A stretch of 64,000 bases of DNA from contig CAMBMO010000009.1 of NCBI GenBank assembly GCA_945868805.1, forward strand, positions 33,311-97,310, in the 5' to 3' direction. The notes under the pieces were generated by a model, which was not told where the DNA came from, made no database searches, and was given only the letters and a program-made list of their open reading frames with translations. Each line of letters opens with the position of its first letter. Position 1 is the first letter of the stretch. The stretch is from Singulisphaera sp. GP187. Lineage in GTDB: Bacteria > Planctomycetota > Phycisphaerae > Phycisphaerales > SM1A02. Positions 32,700 to 42,151 of the stretch are shown in pieces. The translations under genes were made by a program, and so were the position numbers.

Positions 32700-34235
32700 T
32701 CATCGAATCGGCTTCGTCATCGGACGATCTGTCGCGAACGGCGAGGCTGGTAGGCCGGCTTCGTTCACTAAGTTTGCGCGCGTTGGATTGCTGCTCCACG
32801 CGTAGCGAACGACCGTTGGATTCGCGACCTCTGGACTCGAAACCGTCACAGTAGTTCCAGAGACCTTTGCGTTGGCCCAGTGGAATCTCCCGTCGCTCCC
32901 TGCGATGGCGAATCCTCCGACTGGTGCGCCCTTCGCGCCTCCAAGACCTTCCGCGTGAGCGAAGGTGATCTTGATCGCTGATCCCTGAACTTCACTCTTT
33001 TCGTAGAGCGGTCCAGACCACTCGCCACCACGCGCGTACACCTGTGAGAGCGCCCACACTGCGAGTCGATCGGCAACCGCTTGCTTGTTACGGGGGTGGA
33101 TATCGTCCGCGTCGCCAACATCAATCGTGACGGCGAGTCCGCAGTTGGGAACGACTCGCGAGGTATTCAACTGCGCATCGCGCAAGGCCGACCACTGCCC
33201 TTCAACCGGATCCTCGCTAGGCGCTCGGAAATTCGCCAGCTGGACGATGCCAAATGGGAAATCTCCTTCGTTCCATCTGACGCGCCACGACTCGATCATC
33301 AACGGAAGCAGTTCTCGGTACTGATCCGCGCGGTCGGCATTCGATTCCCCTTGGTACCAAAGTGCGCCCCGAATTCCGAACGGAACAACTGGCGCGATCA
33401 TCGCGTTCCATTTCGATCCGAATACAGAACTCTGTGCGAGCGGATGGGCGGGATCCGCTGATGGCGCGGGAGCCTTTACGGTCGACGTGGGCGTCGCATC
33501 ATCAACAACAGAATCCGCCTTTTCGGACGCGAGTTGCTCAAAGGCGACTCCAGCGTCTTGCTGTTTGGCGACGATTCCGGCGAACATCGGGTGCCCTTGC
33601 GCCAGATCAATCGGAGTCCATGGCTCTGCAAGCGTTCCACCCCAATTGATCGAAAGGATCCCAACTGGCACATCAAGCGTCGAACCAATATTCGCTGCGA
33701 ACCAGCCCCCGACAGCAGTGAAGCCCATTGTGGCCTCGGGAGTTGCAATCACCCATTTCGTCGAAAGGTCATCAAGAGGACGAGCCGCCATCGCATGTGG
33801 CGGCGTAAAACTGCGCACGGTCGAAGGCAGAGTCGCCGCGAACTCCGTGGCGCCCGTGCACCCGGCGACCTTCCATTCCATGTTCGACTGACCACCGCAC
33901 AACCAAACCTCTCCTACAAGAACGTCTTGAAGTACGACGACATCGCTCCCGCAACTGATCTTGATTGTGATCGGATCTTTTGTCGCGCTCATCTCGGGAA
34001 GTTGAGCCATGAACTTGCCGTTGGTACCGGCCTGTGTTTTCGCGCTACAGAGAATCTTCCCGGTGCCGTCGACTGCATCGACAGTCACAATCAGATTCCC
34101 CGTCGCCTTGCCCCAAAACGGCAGTGCCATCCCCCTCTGCAAAACCATGTGGTCGGAGAGCACCGACGGAAGCTGGATATCCGCATGAGCAAGAGTCGAA
34201 AGGGCAATCGACAGAAGGAGCGAAGTATGTTTCAT
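32700..34235 (-). CDS. Sialate O-acetylesterase-like SGNH esterase
   Basis: A 511 aa exported esterase predicted to remove acetyl groups from glycans. The start is ATG 34235 (MKHTSLLLSIALSTLAHA, a signal peptide); the GTG 15 nt upstream is less likely. The N-terminal beta domain (LPSVLSDHMVLQRGMALPFWGKA) and the SASA domain follow. SGNH blocks are VGEVWLCGGQSNMEW (nucleophile Ser), GALWYQGESNA, and DVGDADDIHPRNKQAVADRLAVWAL (Asp and His). It converges with the tricorn gene 21 nt away. No sialic-acid catabolic genes are nearby, so the acetylated substrate is unknown. Confidence 0.9.
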   Translation of the reverse strand: MKHTSLLLSIALSTLAHADIQLPSVLSDHMVLQRGMALPFWGKATGNLIVTVDAVDGTGKILCSAKTQAGTNGKFMAQLPEMSATKDPITIKISCGSDVVVLQDVLVGEVWLCGGQSNMEWKVAGCTGATEFAATLPSTVRSFTPPHAMAARPLDDLSTKWVIATPEATMGFTAVGGWFAANIGSTLDVPVGILSINWGGTLAEPWTPIDLAQGHPMFAGIVAKQQDAGVAFEQLASEKADSVVDDATPTSTVKAPAPSADPAHPLAQSSVFGSKWNAMIAPVVPFGIRGALWYQGESNADRADQYRELLPLMIESWRVRWNEGDFPFGIVQLANFRAPSEDPVEGQWSALRDAQLNTSRVVPNCGLAVTIDVGDADDIHPRNKQAVADRLAVWALSQVYARGGEWSGPLYEKSEVQGSAIKITFAHAEGLGGAKGAPVGGFAIAGSDGRFHWANAKVSGTTVTVSSPEVANPTVVRYAWSSNPTRANLVNEAGLPASPFATDRPMTKPIR

Positions 34236-34260
34236 CGCTGTGTTGTACACGCCTCACGGC

Positions 34261-34288
34261 TTGCCCACCTCGCAGGAAGTGTTATGAT
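34261..34288 (+). promoter_or_regulatory. Promoter of tRNA-Gly
   Basis: TTGCCC (34261-34266) and TATGAT (34283-34288) are separated by 16 nt. The implied start near 34295 lies about 34 nt before the mature tRNA 5' end. The element sits between the divergent esterase gene and the tRNA. Confidence 0.5.
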
Positions 34289-34328
34289 CGCTCGCCACGA
34301 TGACGCGAGTCATTGGATCGTCGAGTTT

Positions 34329-34400
34329 GCGGGTGTAGCTCAGTGGTAGAGCGCAACCTTGCCAAGGTTGATGTCGAGGGTTCGAGTCCCTTCACCCGCT
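34329..34400 (+). tRNA. tRNA-Gly (anticodon GCC)
   Basis: A 72-nt tRNA. Acceptor GCGGGTG pairs with CACCCGC, discriminator T. The D arm is GCTC-AGTGGTA-GAGC, the anticodon stem-loop CAACC-TTGCCAA-GGTTG gives GCC, and the T arm is GAGGG-TTCGAGT-CCCTT. CCA is not encoded. It is followed by a strong inverted repeat that also serves the converging oligopeptidase gene. Confidence 0.96.
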
Positions 34401-34424
34401 TTCAGATTAAATCAGGCGAAGCGA

Positions 34425-34449
34425 AACCCGAAGCAAGTCGCTTCGGGTT
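34425..34449. terminator. Bidirectional terminator-like hairpin between tRNA-Gly and ptrB
   Basis: AACCCGAAGC-AAGTC-GCTTCGGGTT is a perfect 10-bp stem with a 5-nt loop. Reading plus, it is followed by CTTCGTTTGAGCTTTT; reading minus, by TCGCTTCGC. It lies between convergent transcripts, 25 nt after the tRNA and 40 nt after the ptrB stop. The following U tracts are weak, so efficiency is uncertain. Confidence 0.65.
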
Positions 34450-34488
34450 CTTCGTTTGAGCTTTTCGACTGGTTTTTCGCTTGGCAGA

Positions 34489-36636
34489 CTATTGGGCAGG
34501 TGGTTTCGCGAGATCGATAAAGAATGCGTATTCCAACGCGACCTGCTTCAATCGTTCGAATCTTCCAGAATTTCCGCCATGGCCCGCATCCATATTGATG
34601 CGAAAAATCAGTGGATTTGAATCGGTCTTCATCGCCCGCATCTTCGCGACCCACTTCGCAGGCTCGAAGTACTGCACCTGCGAATCCCAGAGTCCCGTCG
34701 TGACGAGGATCGCGGGATACGCCTTCCGCGCGATGTTGTCGTAGGGTGAATATGACCCGATGTATGCATACGCAGCTGGTTCACGGGGGTCTCCCCACTG
34801 CGTCCATTCATTGGTGGTGAGTGGAATCGTCTCGTCGAGCATCGTCGTCAGTGCATCGACGAATGGAACATGAAGCCCGATCGCGCGATACCTCTCCCCA
34901 GCCTGATTTGCGATCGCACCCATCAACAAACCGCCCGCTGAACCACCAGTAGCGAAAATCCGATCTTTCGCGCCGTACTTCTCTGAAACGAGAAAGTCCG
35001 TGGTATCCACGAAGTCATTGAATGTGTTCTGCTTGTGAGTCAGTCGTCCATCTTCGTACCAGTCCTGTCCGAGATCCGCGCCACCGCGGATGTGCGTGGT
35101 CGCGAGCAGGAATCCCCTGTCCATCAACGAAACTTGATTCGAACTGAACTCTGCGTCGGATGAAATCCCGTAGGCGCCGTACCCCTCTTGATAAACGGGG
35201 GCGGTTCCATCCTTCGCGTATCGATCTTTCCGCCACGCCAGCGAAACTGGAATTCGCTTTCCGTCGCGTGATTGGGCCCAGACACGTGCGGTGTCGTAGA
35301 GAGTGCTTTCGTAACCGATCACCGGTTGAACTTTGCGGACCGTCCGCGCTCCGGTCGCGAAGTCGACATCCCAAATCGTTCGCGGAGTGATCATCGAGGT
35401 GTAATTCACACGGACGTTTCGCAGAGATGGGTCTCTGTTCGTTCCGAGCGACATCGCGAAAGCGGTTTCGCCTGCTTCGACCGCAAAGGCCTTCGCGCAG
35501 GATGGCTTCTCTCCCCAAGGAATCACTCGAACAACCGAATTCGCGTCGGCGCGCTCAGCGACCGCGATCGCTCCATCGAAGAGTGTGAACTGATCGAGTG
35601 ACGTCTCACGACGATTGGGAATGATGACGATCCACTTGGATCGATCGCTCGCCGCACCATCGGGTGCCTCCACAAGTTTGAAGTTGCGCGCGGCTTCGTT
35701 TGTACGAATCACCCAGCGTCCGTTCGCATGATTCGCGTAGTTGCGCACACCAGGCAAGCGCGCAAGGATGACCGTCGGGACATCAGTCGGACGATCGGCA
35801 GGGATCGCGCGAAGTTCGGTCGTGTCGAACCCATCCATCGTGATCAAGATTTTTTCGTGCGAAGTGCTCGCTTCAACGCTCGTGCTGAGCGTGAGATCGG
35901 GTTCGTTGTAGACGAGGACATCTTTCGCCACTGGCGTGCCGACTTCATGCCGGTACACCGGGCCCGTCTGCAGCAACACGGGATCTTGCTGAATGTAGAA
36001 AAGTGTCTTGTTGTCCTTCGACCACGCGATACTTTCGAGCACCCCAGGGATCGCATCCGCCAAGACCTCTCCCGTGCGCAAGTTCTTGAATCGAAGGGTG
36101 CTGATCCGCCGACCCGTGACGTCGTCCGTCCATGCGAGCGACTGATTGTCTGGACTCACTTCAACGGCGCCGATCGAATAGAACGGTTTTCCCTTCGCGA
36201 GCGTTGGACCATCAAGCAGGACTTCTTCAGGCGCGCCCGCAGTAGGACCGTCAGGTGTTCCTGCCTGTCGAAGGTAAACGGCGTACTCGGCGCCACGGTC
36301 GAAGCGAGTCGAATACCAATAGCCGCGGTCGAATGCAGGAGGCGTCTGGTCGTCCTCCTTGATGCGTCCGCGCATTTCTGCAAGCAGCTTCGCTTCCAGC
36401 GGCGCGAGACCGGCGGTCACCGCAACTGTGTACGCATTCTCCGCGTTCAGATACGCCAGAATCTCCGGTCGCTTCGTCTTCGAATCATCGTCGCGCATCC
36501 AGTAATAGTCGTCGGGTCTCTCGCCCTGCGGACTCTTGATGACATAAGGAATGCGGGTAGCGACGGGCGGTGTCGGCTGTGATTGGTTCGCGGGCATGTT
36601 GGTCGTCGAGAGGCACACGAGAATTGATGCGATCAT
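34489..36636 (-). CDS. ptrB: Oligopeptidase B (prolyl oligopeptidase family S9A)
   Basis: Cleaves short peptides after basic residues. The track start (37005) runs antisense into the next gene; ATG 36636 gives 715 aa beginning MIASILVCLSTTNMPAN, a possible signal peptide, so it may be exported. The N-terminal motif RIPYVIKSPQGERPDDYYWMRDD and beta-propeller are typical of PtrB. The catalytic domain has Ser in ATGGSAGGLLMG, Asp near DSQVQYFEPAKWVAKMR and His in MDAGHGGNSGRF. TAGCAT lies 8 nt before ATG and no Shine-Dalgarno is seen. It is divergent from the DUF1549 gene with 47 nt between starts. Confidence 0.92.
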   Translation of the reverse strand: MIASILVCLSTTNMPANQSQPTPPVATRIPYVIKSPQGERPDDYYWMRDDDSKTKRPEILAYLNAENAYTVAVTAGLAPLEAKLLAEMRGRIKEDDQTPPAFDRGYWYSTRFDRGAEYAVYLRQAGTPDGPTAGAPEEVLLDGPTLAKGKPFYSIGAVEVSPDNQSLAWTDDVTGRRISTLRFKNLRTGEVLADAIPGVLESIAWSKDNKTLFYIQQDPVLLQTGPVYRHEVGTPVAKDVLVYNEPDLTLSTSVEASTSHEKILITMDGFDTTELRAIPADRPTDVPTVILARLPGVRNYANHANGRWVIRTNEAARNFKLVEAPDGAASDRSKWIVIIPNRRETSLDQFTLFDGAIAVAERADANSVVRVIPWGEKPSCAKAFAVEAGETAFAMSLGTNRDPSLRNVRVNYTSMITPRTIWDVDFATGARTVRKVQPVIGYESTLYDTARVWAQSRDGKRIPVSLAWRKDRYAKDGTAPVYQEGYGAYGISSDAEFSSNQVSLMDRGFLLATTHIRGGADLGQDWYEDGRLTHKQNTFNDFVDTTDFLVSEKYGAKDRIFATGGSAGGLLMGAIANQAGERYRAIGLHVPFVDALTTMLDETIPLTTNEWTQWGDPREPAAYAYIGSYSPYDNIARKAYPAILVTTGLWDSQVQYFEPAKWVAKMRAMKTDSNPLIFRINMDAGHGGNSGRFERLKQVALEYAFFIDLAKPPAQ

Positions 36637-36683
36637 GGAAGCGGATGCTACGGAGTTCCACCGCACCGCCCTACACTTTGCCG

Positions 36684-39467
36684 ATGCATCCGTCGTTGAC
36701 ACTCGCTTTGTGTGCCGCTCTCGCAATCGGCGCAGCACAGAGCGAGGATCCCCCGCCATCGAAGTCGAAATCCGCTCGAGCGATCGACTATGCGAAGGAA
36801 CGCACCTGGTGGTCGTATGCGCCACTTGCAACGGGTGGACCTCCCACTCTCTCCAACGAAGCCTCGTCCGAAAACTGGTGCAAGAATGAGATCGATCAAT
36901 TCGTGCTGGCGAAACTCGAGGAGCGGGGTCTTGCGCCCGCCCCACAAGCAAGTCCGACGGCGCTCGTTCGCCGTGCCTATTACGACTTGACTGGCCTTCC
37001 GCCAACGCCCGAGGAAATCGATGCGTTTGTGAGCGACACTGGTGCGCAAGTGTGGGAGCACCTCATCGAACGCCTTCTCAACAGCCCGCATTACGGCGAG
37101 CGATGGGGTCGGCATTGGCTCGATCTCGTTCGCTATGCAGATACCAACGGATTCGAGCGCGATGGCGACAAGCCCGCCGCTTGGCGGTACAGAGACTGGG
37201 TCATCGCCGCATTTAATTCCGACAAGCCCTACGACCGTTTTCTCGTGGAACAGCTCGCGGGCGACGAACTTCCCGACCGCAGCTTCGACACGATGATCGC
37301 GACGGGTTACTACCGACTTGGAATGTGGGACGACGAAGTCCCCGACTTGCAACAAGCGCAGTACGACGACCTCGATGGCATCGTTGACACCACTGCACGC
37401 ACGATGCTCGGCATGGGACTCGGCTGTGCACGTTGCCACGATCACAAGGGAGATCCGATCACCCAGCGGGACTACTACTCCTTCGCCGCATTCTTCGCAG
37501 GACTGAAGCCGTACAAGACTGCGACTGGAAACAGCCTTGAAGCCGCGAACGTCACACGCGTGATCACGCCAGAATTCGGAACGACCAACGGCGAGTCGAA
37601 GCGCGACGAGTGGAAAACACGGCGCAAGCAACTGATCGACGAGTTGCTTGCGATCGAGTTGAGCGCGGGCAACATCTCGGTCCCGATCGACCGTGCGCCG
37701 AGTGATGGACTCGCCGCGCACTACACATTCGAGACGATCGCAACCGCTCCAGAAATCGAACGTGCCTCACTCACCAGTACGGTTGACAGCGCGCACGGCC
37801 AGGTCGTCGACTTGCGTTGGGGCGAGAATGGACGCTTTGGTTACGGTGGCACATTCGACGGAGGCGACGACCGAATACTCATTCCCCGTACGATCGGGGA
37901 CGACTTCACGATCTCGCTTTGGATGAAAACAGATCGAGTCGGTCCGGGTTCGGACTCCGATCCTCGCTGGTTCACCGGCGCAGGGCTGGTTGATGGCGAA
38001 GTTCCTGGCATCGTCGACGACTTTGGCATTTCCATCGTCGGAAGTGGAATCATCGCTGCGGGAGTCGGCAATCCAGAGACCTTTCTGAATTCCTCGCCCG
38101 GCTTCAACGACGGCGAGTGGCACCATATTGCATTGACACGATCTAAGTCGACCGGCACCGTCGCGCTCATCGTCGATGGTATCGAATCGATGCGTGCGGT
38201 CGGAGGAAGACAGACTCTCAGCGCAGCGAAGCAACTCGTGATCGGTGGGATGCATCCTGGGGGAGGTCCCTTCACTGGCGCGATCGACGAAGTGCGAATC
38301 TATGACCGTGTACTCACCGCACCCGAAGTTCTCAGCATCGCGACTGGAGTTGGATCGCCAACGGAATATTCCACCAATGCATACCAGGCTCTCGCACAGC
38401 TCAAGTCACCGCAGTGGAGCGGTTCGACCATTCTTTGTGCAGGAGAGCGTGACGACCCCGTAGCGATGCATGTACTCACTCGAGGGAGCCCGCACGCGCC
38501 AGCAGAGGAAGTCCAGCCCGCGGTTCCGGCGATCGCGGCGACAATCGCTGTCGGCGAGAGCACCGAAGTTTTCAAAAGCGAATCGAGCGGACGCAGACTT
38601 GCCCTAGCGAAATGGATCACCGATCCCAACAATCCGCACACCGCGCGGGCGATGGTCAATCGAATCTGGCAGCATCACTTCTCGCGTGCGATCTGCCCAA
38701 CACCCAATGACTTCGGGCACTTCGGTGAACTCCCAACCCACCCTGAACTCCTCGATTGGCTCGCCCAGCGATTCATCGCAAGCGGTTGGAGCATGAAAGA
38801 AATGCACAAACTCATTATGTCAAGCGCCACCTATCAGATGTCGAGCGTCCCGAGCGTCGACGCGCTTGCGAAGGATGCGCCAAACGATCTACTCTCGCGG
38901 TTTCGATTGCGCAGATTGCAATCCGAAGAAATTCGAGATTCGCTGCTCGCTGTCAACGGAACGCTCAACGACCAGATGGGCGGTCCTGGGTTTCGTCCTC
39001 CAGTGCCTTCGGAAGTCCTCGCGACTTCCAGCAAACCCAATGAAGTGTGGCCACTGACCGAACCCGCTTCGTGGCCACGTCGAAGCATCTATATCCATGC
39101 GAAGCGGTCGCTTCTGTTGCCCTTGCTCGCGATCTTCGATCAGGCGGACATTGACAATGCATGCCCCGTGCGTTTTTCGACCGTTCAGCCGACGCAGGCT
39201 CTGACCATGCTCAACGGCGCACTGACGAACGATGCCGCACGCACCCTCGCTGACCGGGTTCGGCTTGAATTCCCCGCGGACGTCCGATCGCAAGTCCTGC
39301 GGGCAATGCGCCTCGCCTACGGTCGCAGTGTCGACGCGAAAGAGGTCGAGGAGGGCGTCGCATTCGTCCACGAATTGCAACTCGCCGAATCGATGTCAGA
39401 ATCAGATGCGATGAACATTCTCGCACTCGCCCTCTTCAACAGCAACGAATTCTCCCATGTCGATTGA
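36684..39467 (+). CDS. DUF1549-LamG-DUF1553 planctomycete exported protein
   Basis: A 927 aa exported protein of the planctomycete PSCyt2/PSD1 type; function unproven. ATG 36684 gives signal peptide MHPSLTLALCAALAIGAAQ. DUF1549 follows (NEIDQFVLAKLEERGLAP, LVRRAYYDLTGLPPTPEEIDAF, GRHWLDLVRYADTNGFERDG) with a CxxCH motif in MGLGCARCHDHKGDPI. A concanavalin/LamG-like domain (about 340-560: DDFTISLWMKTD, FNDGEWHHIALTRSKSTG, FTGAIDEVRIYDRVL) is inserted. DUF1553 closes it (ARAMVNRIWQHHFSRAICPTPNDFGHFGELPTHPELLDWLA). No separate N-terminal PSCyt1 cytochrome domain is present. TACACT lies 6 nt before ATG. It overlaps the DUF1501 gene by 11 nt. Confidence 0.92.
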   Translation: MHPSLTLALCAALAIGAAQSEDPPPSKSKSARAIDYAKERTWWSYAPLATGGPPTLSNEASSENWCKNEIDQFVLAKLEERGLAPAPQASPTALVRRAYYDLTGLPPTPEEIDAFVSDTGAQVWEHLIERLLNSPHYGERWGRHWLDLVRYADTNGFERDGDKPAAWRYRDWVIAAFNSDKPYDRFLVEQLAGDELPDRSFDTMIATGYYRLGMWDDEVPDLQQAQYDDLDGIVDTTARTMLGMGLGCARCHDHKGDPITQRDYYSFAAFFAGLKPYKTATGNSLEAANVTRVITPEFGTTNGESKRDEWKTRRKQLIDELLAIELSAGNISVPIDRAPSDGLAAHYTFETIATAPEIERASLTSTVDSAHGQVVDLRWGENGRFGYGGTFDGGDDRILIPRTIGDDFTISLWMKTDRVGPGSDSDPRWFTGAGLVDGEVPGIVDDFGISIVGSGIIAAGVGNPETFLNSSPGFNDGEWHHIALTRSKSTGTVALIVDGIESMRAVGGRQTLSAAKQLVIGGMHPGGGPFTGAIDEVRIYDRVLTAPEVLSIATGVGSPTEYSTNAYQALAQLKSPQWSGSTILCAGERDDPVAMHVLTRGSPHAPAEEVQPAVPAIAATIAVGESTEVFKSESSGRRLALAKWITDPNNPHTARAMVNRIWQHHFSRAICPTPNDFGHFGELPTHPELLDWLAQRFIASGWSMKEMHKLIMSSATYQMSSVPSVDALAKDAPNDLLSRFRLRRLQSEEIRDSLLAVNGTLNDQMGGPGFRPPVPSEVLATSSKPNEVWPLTEPASWPRRSIYIHAKRSLLLPLLAIFDQADIDNACPVRFSTVQPTQALTMLNGALTNDAARTLADRVRLEFPADVRSQVLRAMRLAYGRSVDAKEVEEGVAFVHELQLAESMSESDAMNILALALFNSNEFSHVD

Positions 39468-40950
39468 TTCACACGAACAACCCGCGAATTCGTTCTGTGG
39501 AAACACGCGCAGAGAATTCCTCTGGCAGGCCGGCGGCGCATTCACCAGCGTCGCACTCGCGGGCATGCTGGCGAAGGATGGTTTTCTGCAGAAGCAAGCG
39601 GTCGCCTTCGACGGCACAACGCCACTCGACACGCTCAGCTCAAACCCGCTCGCGGCGAGGGTCCCCCACTTTCCTGGCAAGGCGAAGTCGGTCATCTTTC
39701 TCTTTATGTATGGCGGTCCGAGCCATGTCGACACATTCGACTACAAGCCCGAACTCTATAAGTTCGATGGTCAAACGATTCAGGTCAAGACCAAAGGACG
39801 GGGTGGCGATAAGAGCGAAGGTCGAATCGTCGGACCCAAATGGAATTTCAAGAAGCACGGGCAATCGGGCGCATGGGTCAGCGACCTCTTTCCGCACTTG
39901 GCGACATGCGTCGACGACATGGCGTTCATCAAGAGTATGTATGCCGAGAGTCCTATCCACGGCAGTGCGATGCTGATGATGAATACCGGCAAGCTGCTCG
40001 GTGGCGCGCCATCAATGGGTTCGTGGGTGAATTACGGAATGGGATCGGTGAATCAGAATCTCCCTGGATTCGTTGTAATGCTCGATTCGACGGGCGGACC
40101 AATCAGTGGTGCGAAGAATTGGACGAGTGGATACATGCCTGCCTCGTATCAAGGCTGCGTGCTTCGCGGAAGTGGCGATCCCATTCTCGATCTCGCGACG
40201 CCCGCATCGAGAAATCAATCGACTCAGCGCAAACTGCTCGAACGACTGAAAATGTGGAACACGCGTCACGCGCTCTTGCGAAGTGGCAATCCAGATCTCG
40301 AAAGTCGTATCGAAAGCTACGAACTCGCATATCGCATGCAAGCGACTGCTCCCGAAGCGGTCGACATGTCGCTCGAATCTCCCGAGACAAAGACGCTGTA
40401 CGGCATCGATGAACCTCAGACCGAAGAGTTTGGGCGCAAGTGCCTGCTCGCACGAAGACTCGTCGAACGCGGGGTTCGATTCGTGCAGGTTTATTCGGGC
40501 GGATCCCACAACGATGCCAATTGGGATGCGCACGACGACTTGAAAAAGAACCACGACTACCACGCCGGGCGGACGGACAAGCCAATCGCGGCGCTCCTCA
40601 AGGACCTCAAGCGTCGCGGCATGCTCGACGAGACCCTCGTTGTCTGGGGCGGCGAGTTCGGTCGCCAGCCCACCGCCGAGTACGCCAAGGGCACCGGTCG
40701 CGATCACAATTCATGGGGATTCACAATGTGGATGGCCGGTGGCGGCATCAAGGGTGGAATCTCGGTCGGCGAAACGGACGAACTCGGATCGATCGGTGTT
40801 GGCGAACGATTCCATGTGAAACAACTTCACGCGACGATTCTGAATCAACTCGGAATCGATCCGAACGCGCTGAGCTATTTCTATGCAGGGCTCGATCAGA
40901 AACTTGTCGGCGTTGAAGGAGCCCAACCGATTCGACAAGTGATCGCGTAA
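39457..40950 (+). CDS. DUF1501 protein, Tat-exported
   Basis: A 497 aa protein of the DUF1501 family, which has an alkaline-phosphatase/sulfatase-like fold and is nearly always paired with DUF1549/DUF1553 proteins in planctomycetes. The N-terminus carries a twin-arginine signal (NTRREFLWQAGGAFTSVALAGML). Family blocks: KSVIFLFMYGGPSHVDTFDYKPEL, GAWVSDLFPHLATCVDDMAFIKSM, ARRLVERGVRFVQVYSGG, and ETLVVWGGEFGRQP...GRDHNSWGFTMWMAGGGIKGG. It starts 11 nt inside the upstream gene. Substrate and reaction are unknown; role in complex-carbohydrate or sulfate-ester use has been proposed for such clusters. Confidence 0.93.
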   Translation: MSIDSHEQPANSFCGNTRREFLWQAGGAFTSVALAGMLAKDGFLQKQAVAFDGTTPLDTLSSNPLAARVPHFPGKAKSVIFLFMYGGPSHVDTFDYKPELYKFDGQTIQVKTKGRGGDKSEGRIVGPKWNFKKHGQSGAWVSDLFPHLATCVDDMAFIKSMYAESPIHGSAMLMMNTGKLLGGAPSMGSWVNYGMGSVNQNLPGFVVMLDSTGGPISGAKNWTSGYMPASYQGCVLRGSGDPILDLATPASRNQSTQRKLLERLKMWNTRHALLRSGNPDLESRIESYELAYRMQATAPEAVDMSLESPETKTLYGIDEPQTEEFGRKCLLARRLVERGVRFVQVYSGGSHNDANWDAHDDLKKNHDYHAGRTDKPIAALLKDLKRRGMLDETLVVWGGEFGRQPTAEYAKGTGRDHNSWGFTMWMAGGGIKGGISVGETDELGSIGVGERFHVKQLHATILNQLGIDPNALSYFYAGLDQKLVGVEGAQPIRQVIA

Positions 40951-41005
40951 CAGGCTACTGAAGCACACCCGATTCACTGGCGTTCCTCAGCCTCCGACCG
41001 TTGCG

Positions 41006-42151
41006 CTACTCAACCACAAACCGATGGGACATCCTGTGTCGATAGGTCTGACCGGGACGCAAAATGACATTGGGCCACCCCGCCACTCCCTGTTTATTGA
41101 TGCTGTCCGGAAACGCCTGAGACTCTAAGCAGAGCGCCTCGTTCTTGTCATAGGTAGCGCCGTTTTTCCCCGGCAGTCCGTCGAGAAAATTGCCTGAATA
41201 AAACTGTATGCCGGGCTGGTCGCTGGCGATCATCATGACGATGCCGGTCTTGGGACTTCGCAGCAGTGCGCACTCGCGAAGTCGATCGTGGTTCCCCTCA
41301 TCAATCACGAAGTTGTGGTCATATCCGCCCGGATCGTCCTTGGTCGCCGCAAGCTTTCCGAAATCCGCGCCAATCGTCTTCGCAACGCGAAAGTCCAGCG
41401 GAGTGCCCACCACCGACGCGATTTCTCCCGTCGTGATCAGCGTCGCATCCACCGGCGTGTACTTCGCCGCGGGAATACGAAGTTGGTGATCGAGAATCGA
41501 TCCCGAATCATGACCACCGAGGTTCCAATATGAGTGATGCACCAAGTTCACGACAGTCGGCGCGTCGGTCGTCGCTTCCATCGTGATGCGCAGTTCGTTC
41601 TGCGCAGAGAGCAAGTATGTCACCTTCGCAGTGCAAGTCCCAGGGAAACCCTCTTCCCCATCTTTACTGGTGTAGGTGAAGGCGACGAATGGATCGCCAT
41701 CCTTCGTTCCCGACACGCCACTCCAAAGAACTTTGTCGAAGCCCTTCGCGCCGCCGTGAAGCGAATTGGGACCATTGTTGCATGTGACTTGGCACGCCTT
41801 GCCGTCTATTGTGAACTGCCCCTTCGCAATTCGATTGGCACAGCGACCGGCGGTACAACCGAAGTACTGCGTGCGATCGACATAATCCTGCAATGTCGGC
41901 CGACCGAGCACGACATCGACGAGCGCCCCCTTCGAATCTGGCACCCAGAGTTCGGTGATGATCGTGCCATAGTCCGTGACCTTCATCTTCATGCCACTGG
42001 CCGTGGTCAGTGTCCACAGATGCGCTGGTTGACTATTGAATTCCCCCCAGGGGACGACCGTCACAGTTGCGTTCATAGATCCTTCCTTCTGCGTGTCGAT
42101 CACAGTTCCTGCCAGAGTCGCGGCAAGGACCGCGCAAACATTGAACATCAT
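41006..42151 (-). CDS. Aldose 1-epimerase (galactose mutarotase family)
   Basis: Interconverts alpha and beta anomers of aldoses. The start is ATG 42151 with AAAGGAA upstream; it overlaps the permease stop (ATGATG), and the track extension to 42787 is antisense noise. The 381 aa product has MFNVCAVLAATLAGTVIDTQ at its N-terminus, a possible signal peptide, which would place it outside the cytoplasm. Family blocks: GRCANRIAKGQFTIDGK, NSLHGGAKGFDKVLW, LVHHSYWNLGGHDSGSILDHQL, GGYDHNFVID and NEALCLESQAFPDSIN with the catalytic glutamate. It is the last gene of a sugar-uptake operon, fitting a role on an imported or periplasmic sugar. Confidence 0.92.
   Translation of the reverse strand: MMFNVCAVLAATLAGTVIDTQKEGSMNATVTVVPWGEFNSQPAHLWTLTTASGMKMKVTDYGTIITELWVPDSKGALVDVVLGRPTLQDYVDRTQYFGCTAGRCANRIAKGQFTIDGKACQVTCNNGPNSLHGGAKGFDKVLWSGVSGTKDGDPFVAFTYTSKDGEEGFPGTCTAKVTYLLSAQNELRITMEATTDAPTVVNLVHHSYWNLGGHDSGSILDHQLRIPAAKYTPVDATLITTGEIASVVGTPLDFRVAKTIGADFGKLAATKDDPGGYDHNFVIDEGNHDRLRECALLRSPKTGIVMMIASDQPGIQFYSGNFLDGLPGKNGATYDKNEALCLESQAFPDSINKQGVAGWPNVILRPGQTYRHRMSHRFVVE

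Noticed and set aside
36637-37005. N-terminal extension of ptrB to 37005
   Set aside because: Runs antisense through the DUF1549 signal peptide and domain; the family sequence begins after ATG 36636.
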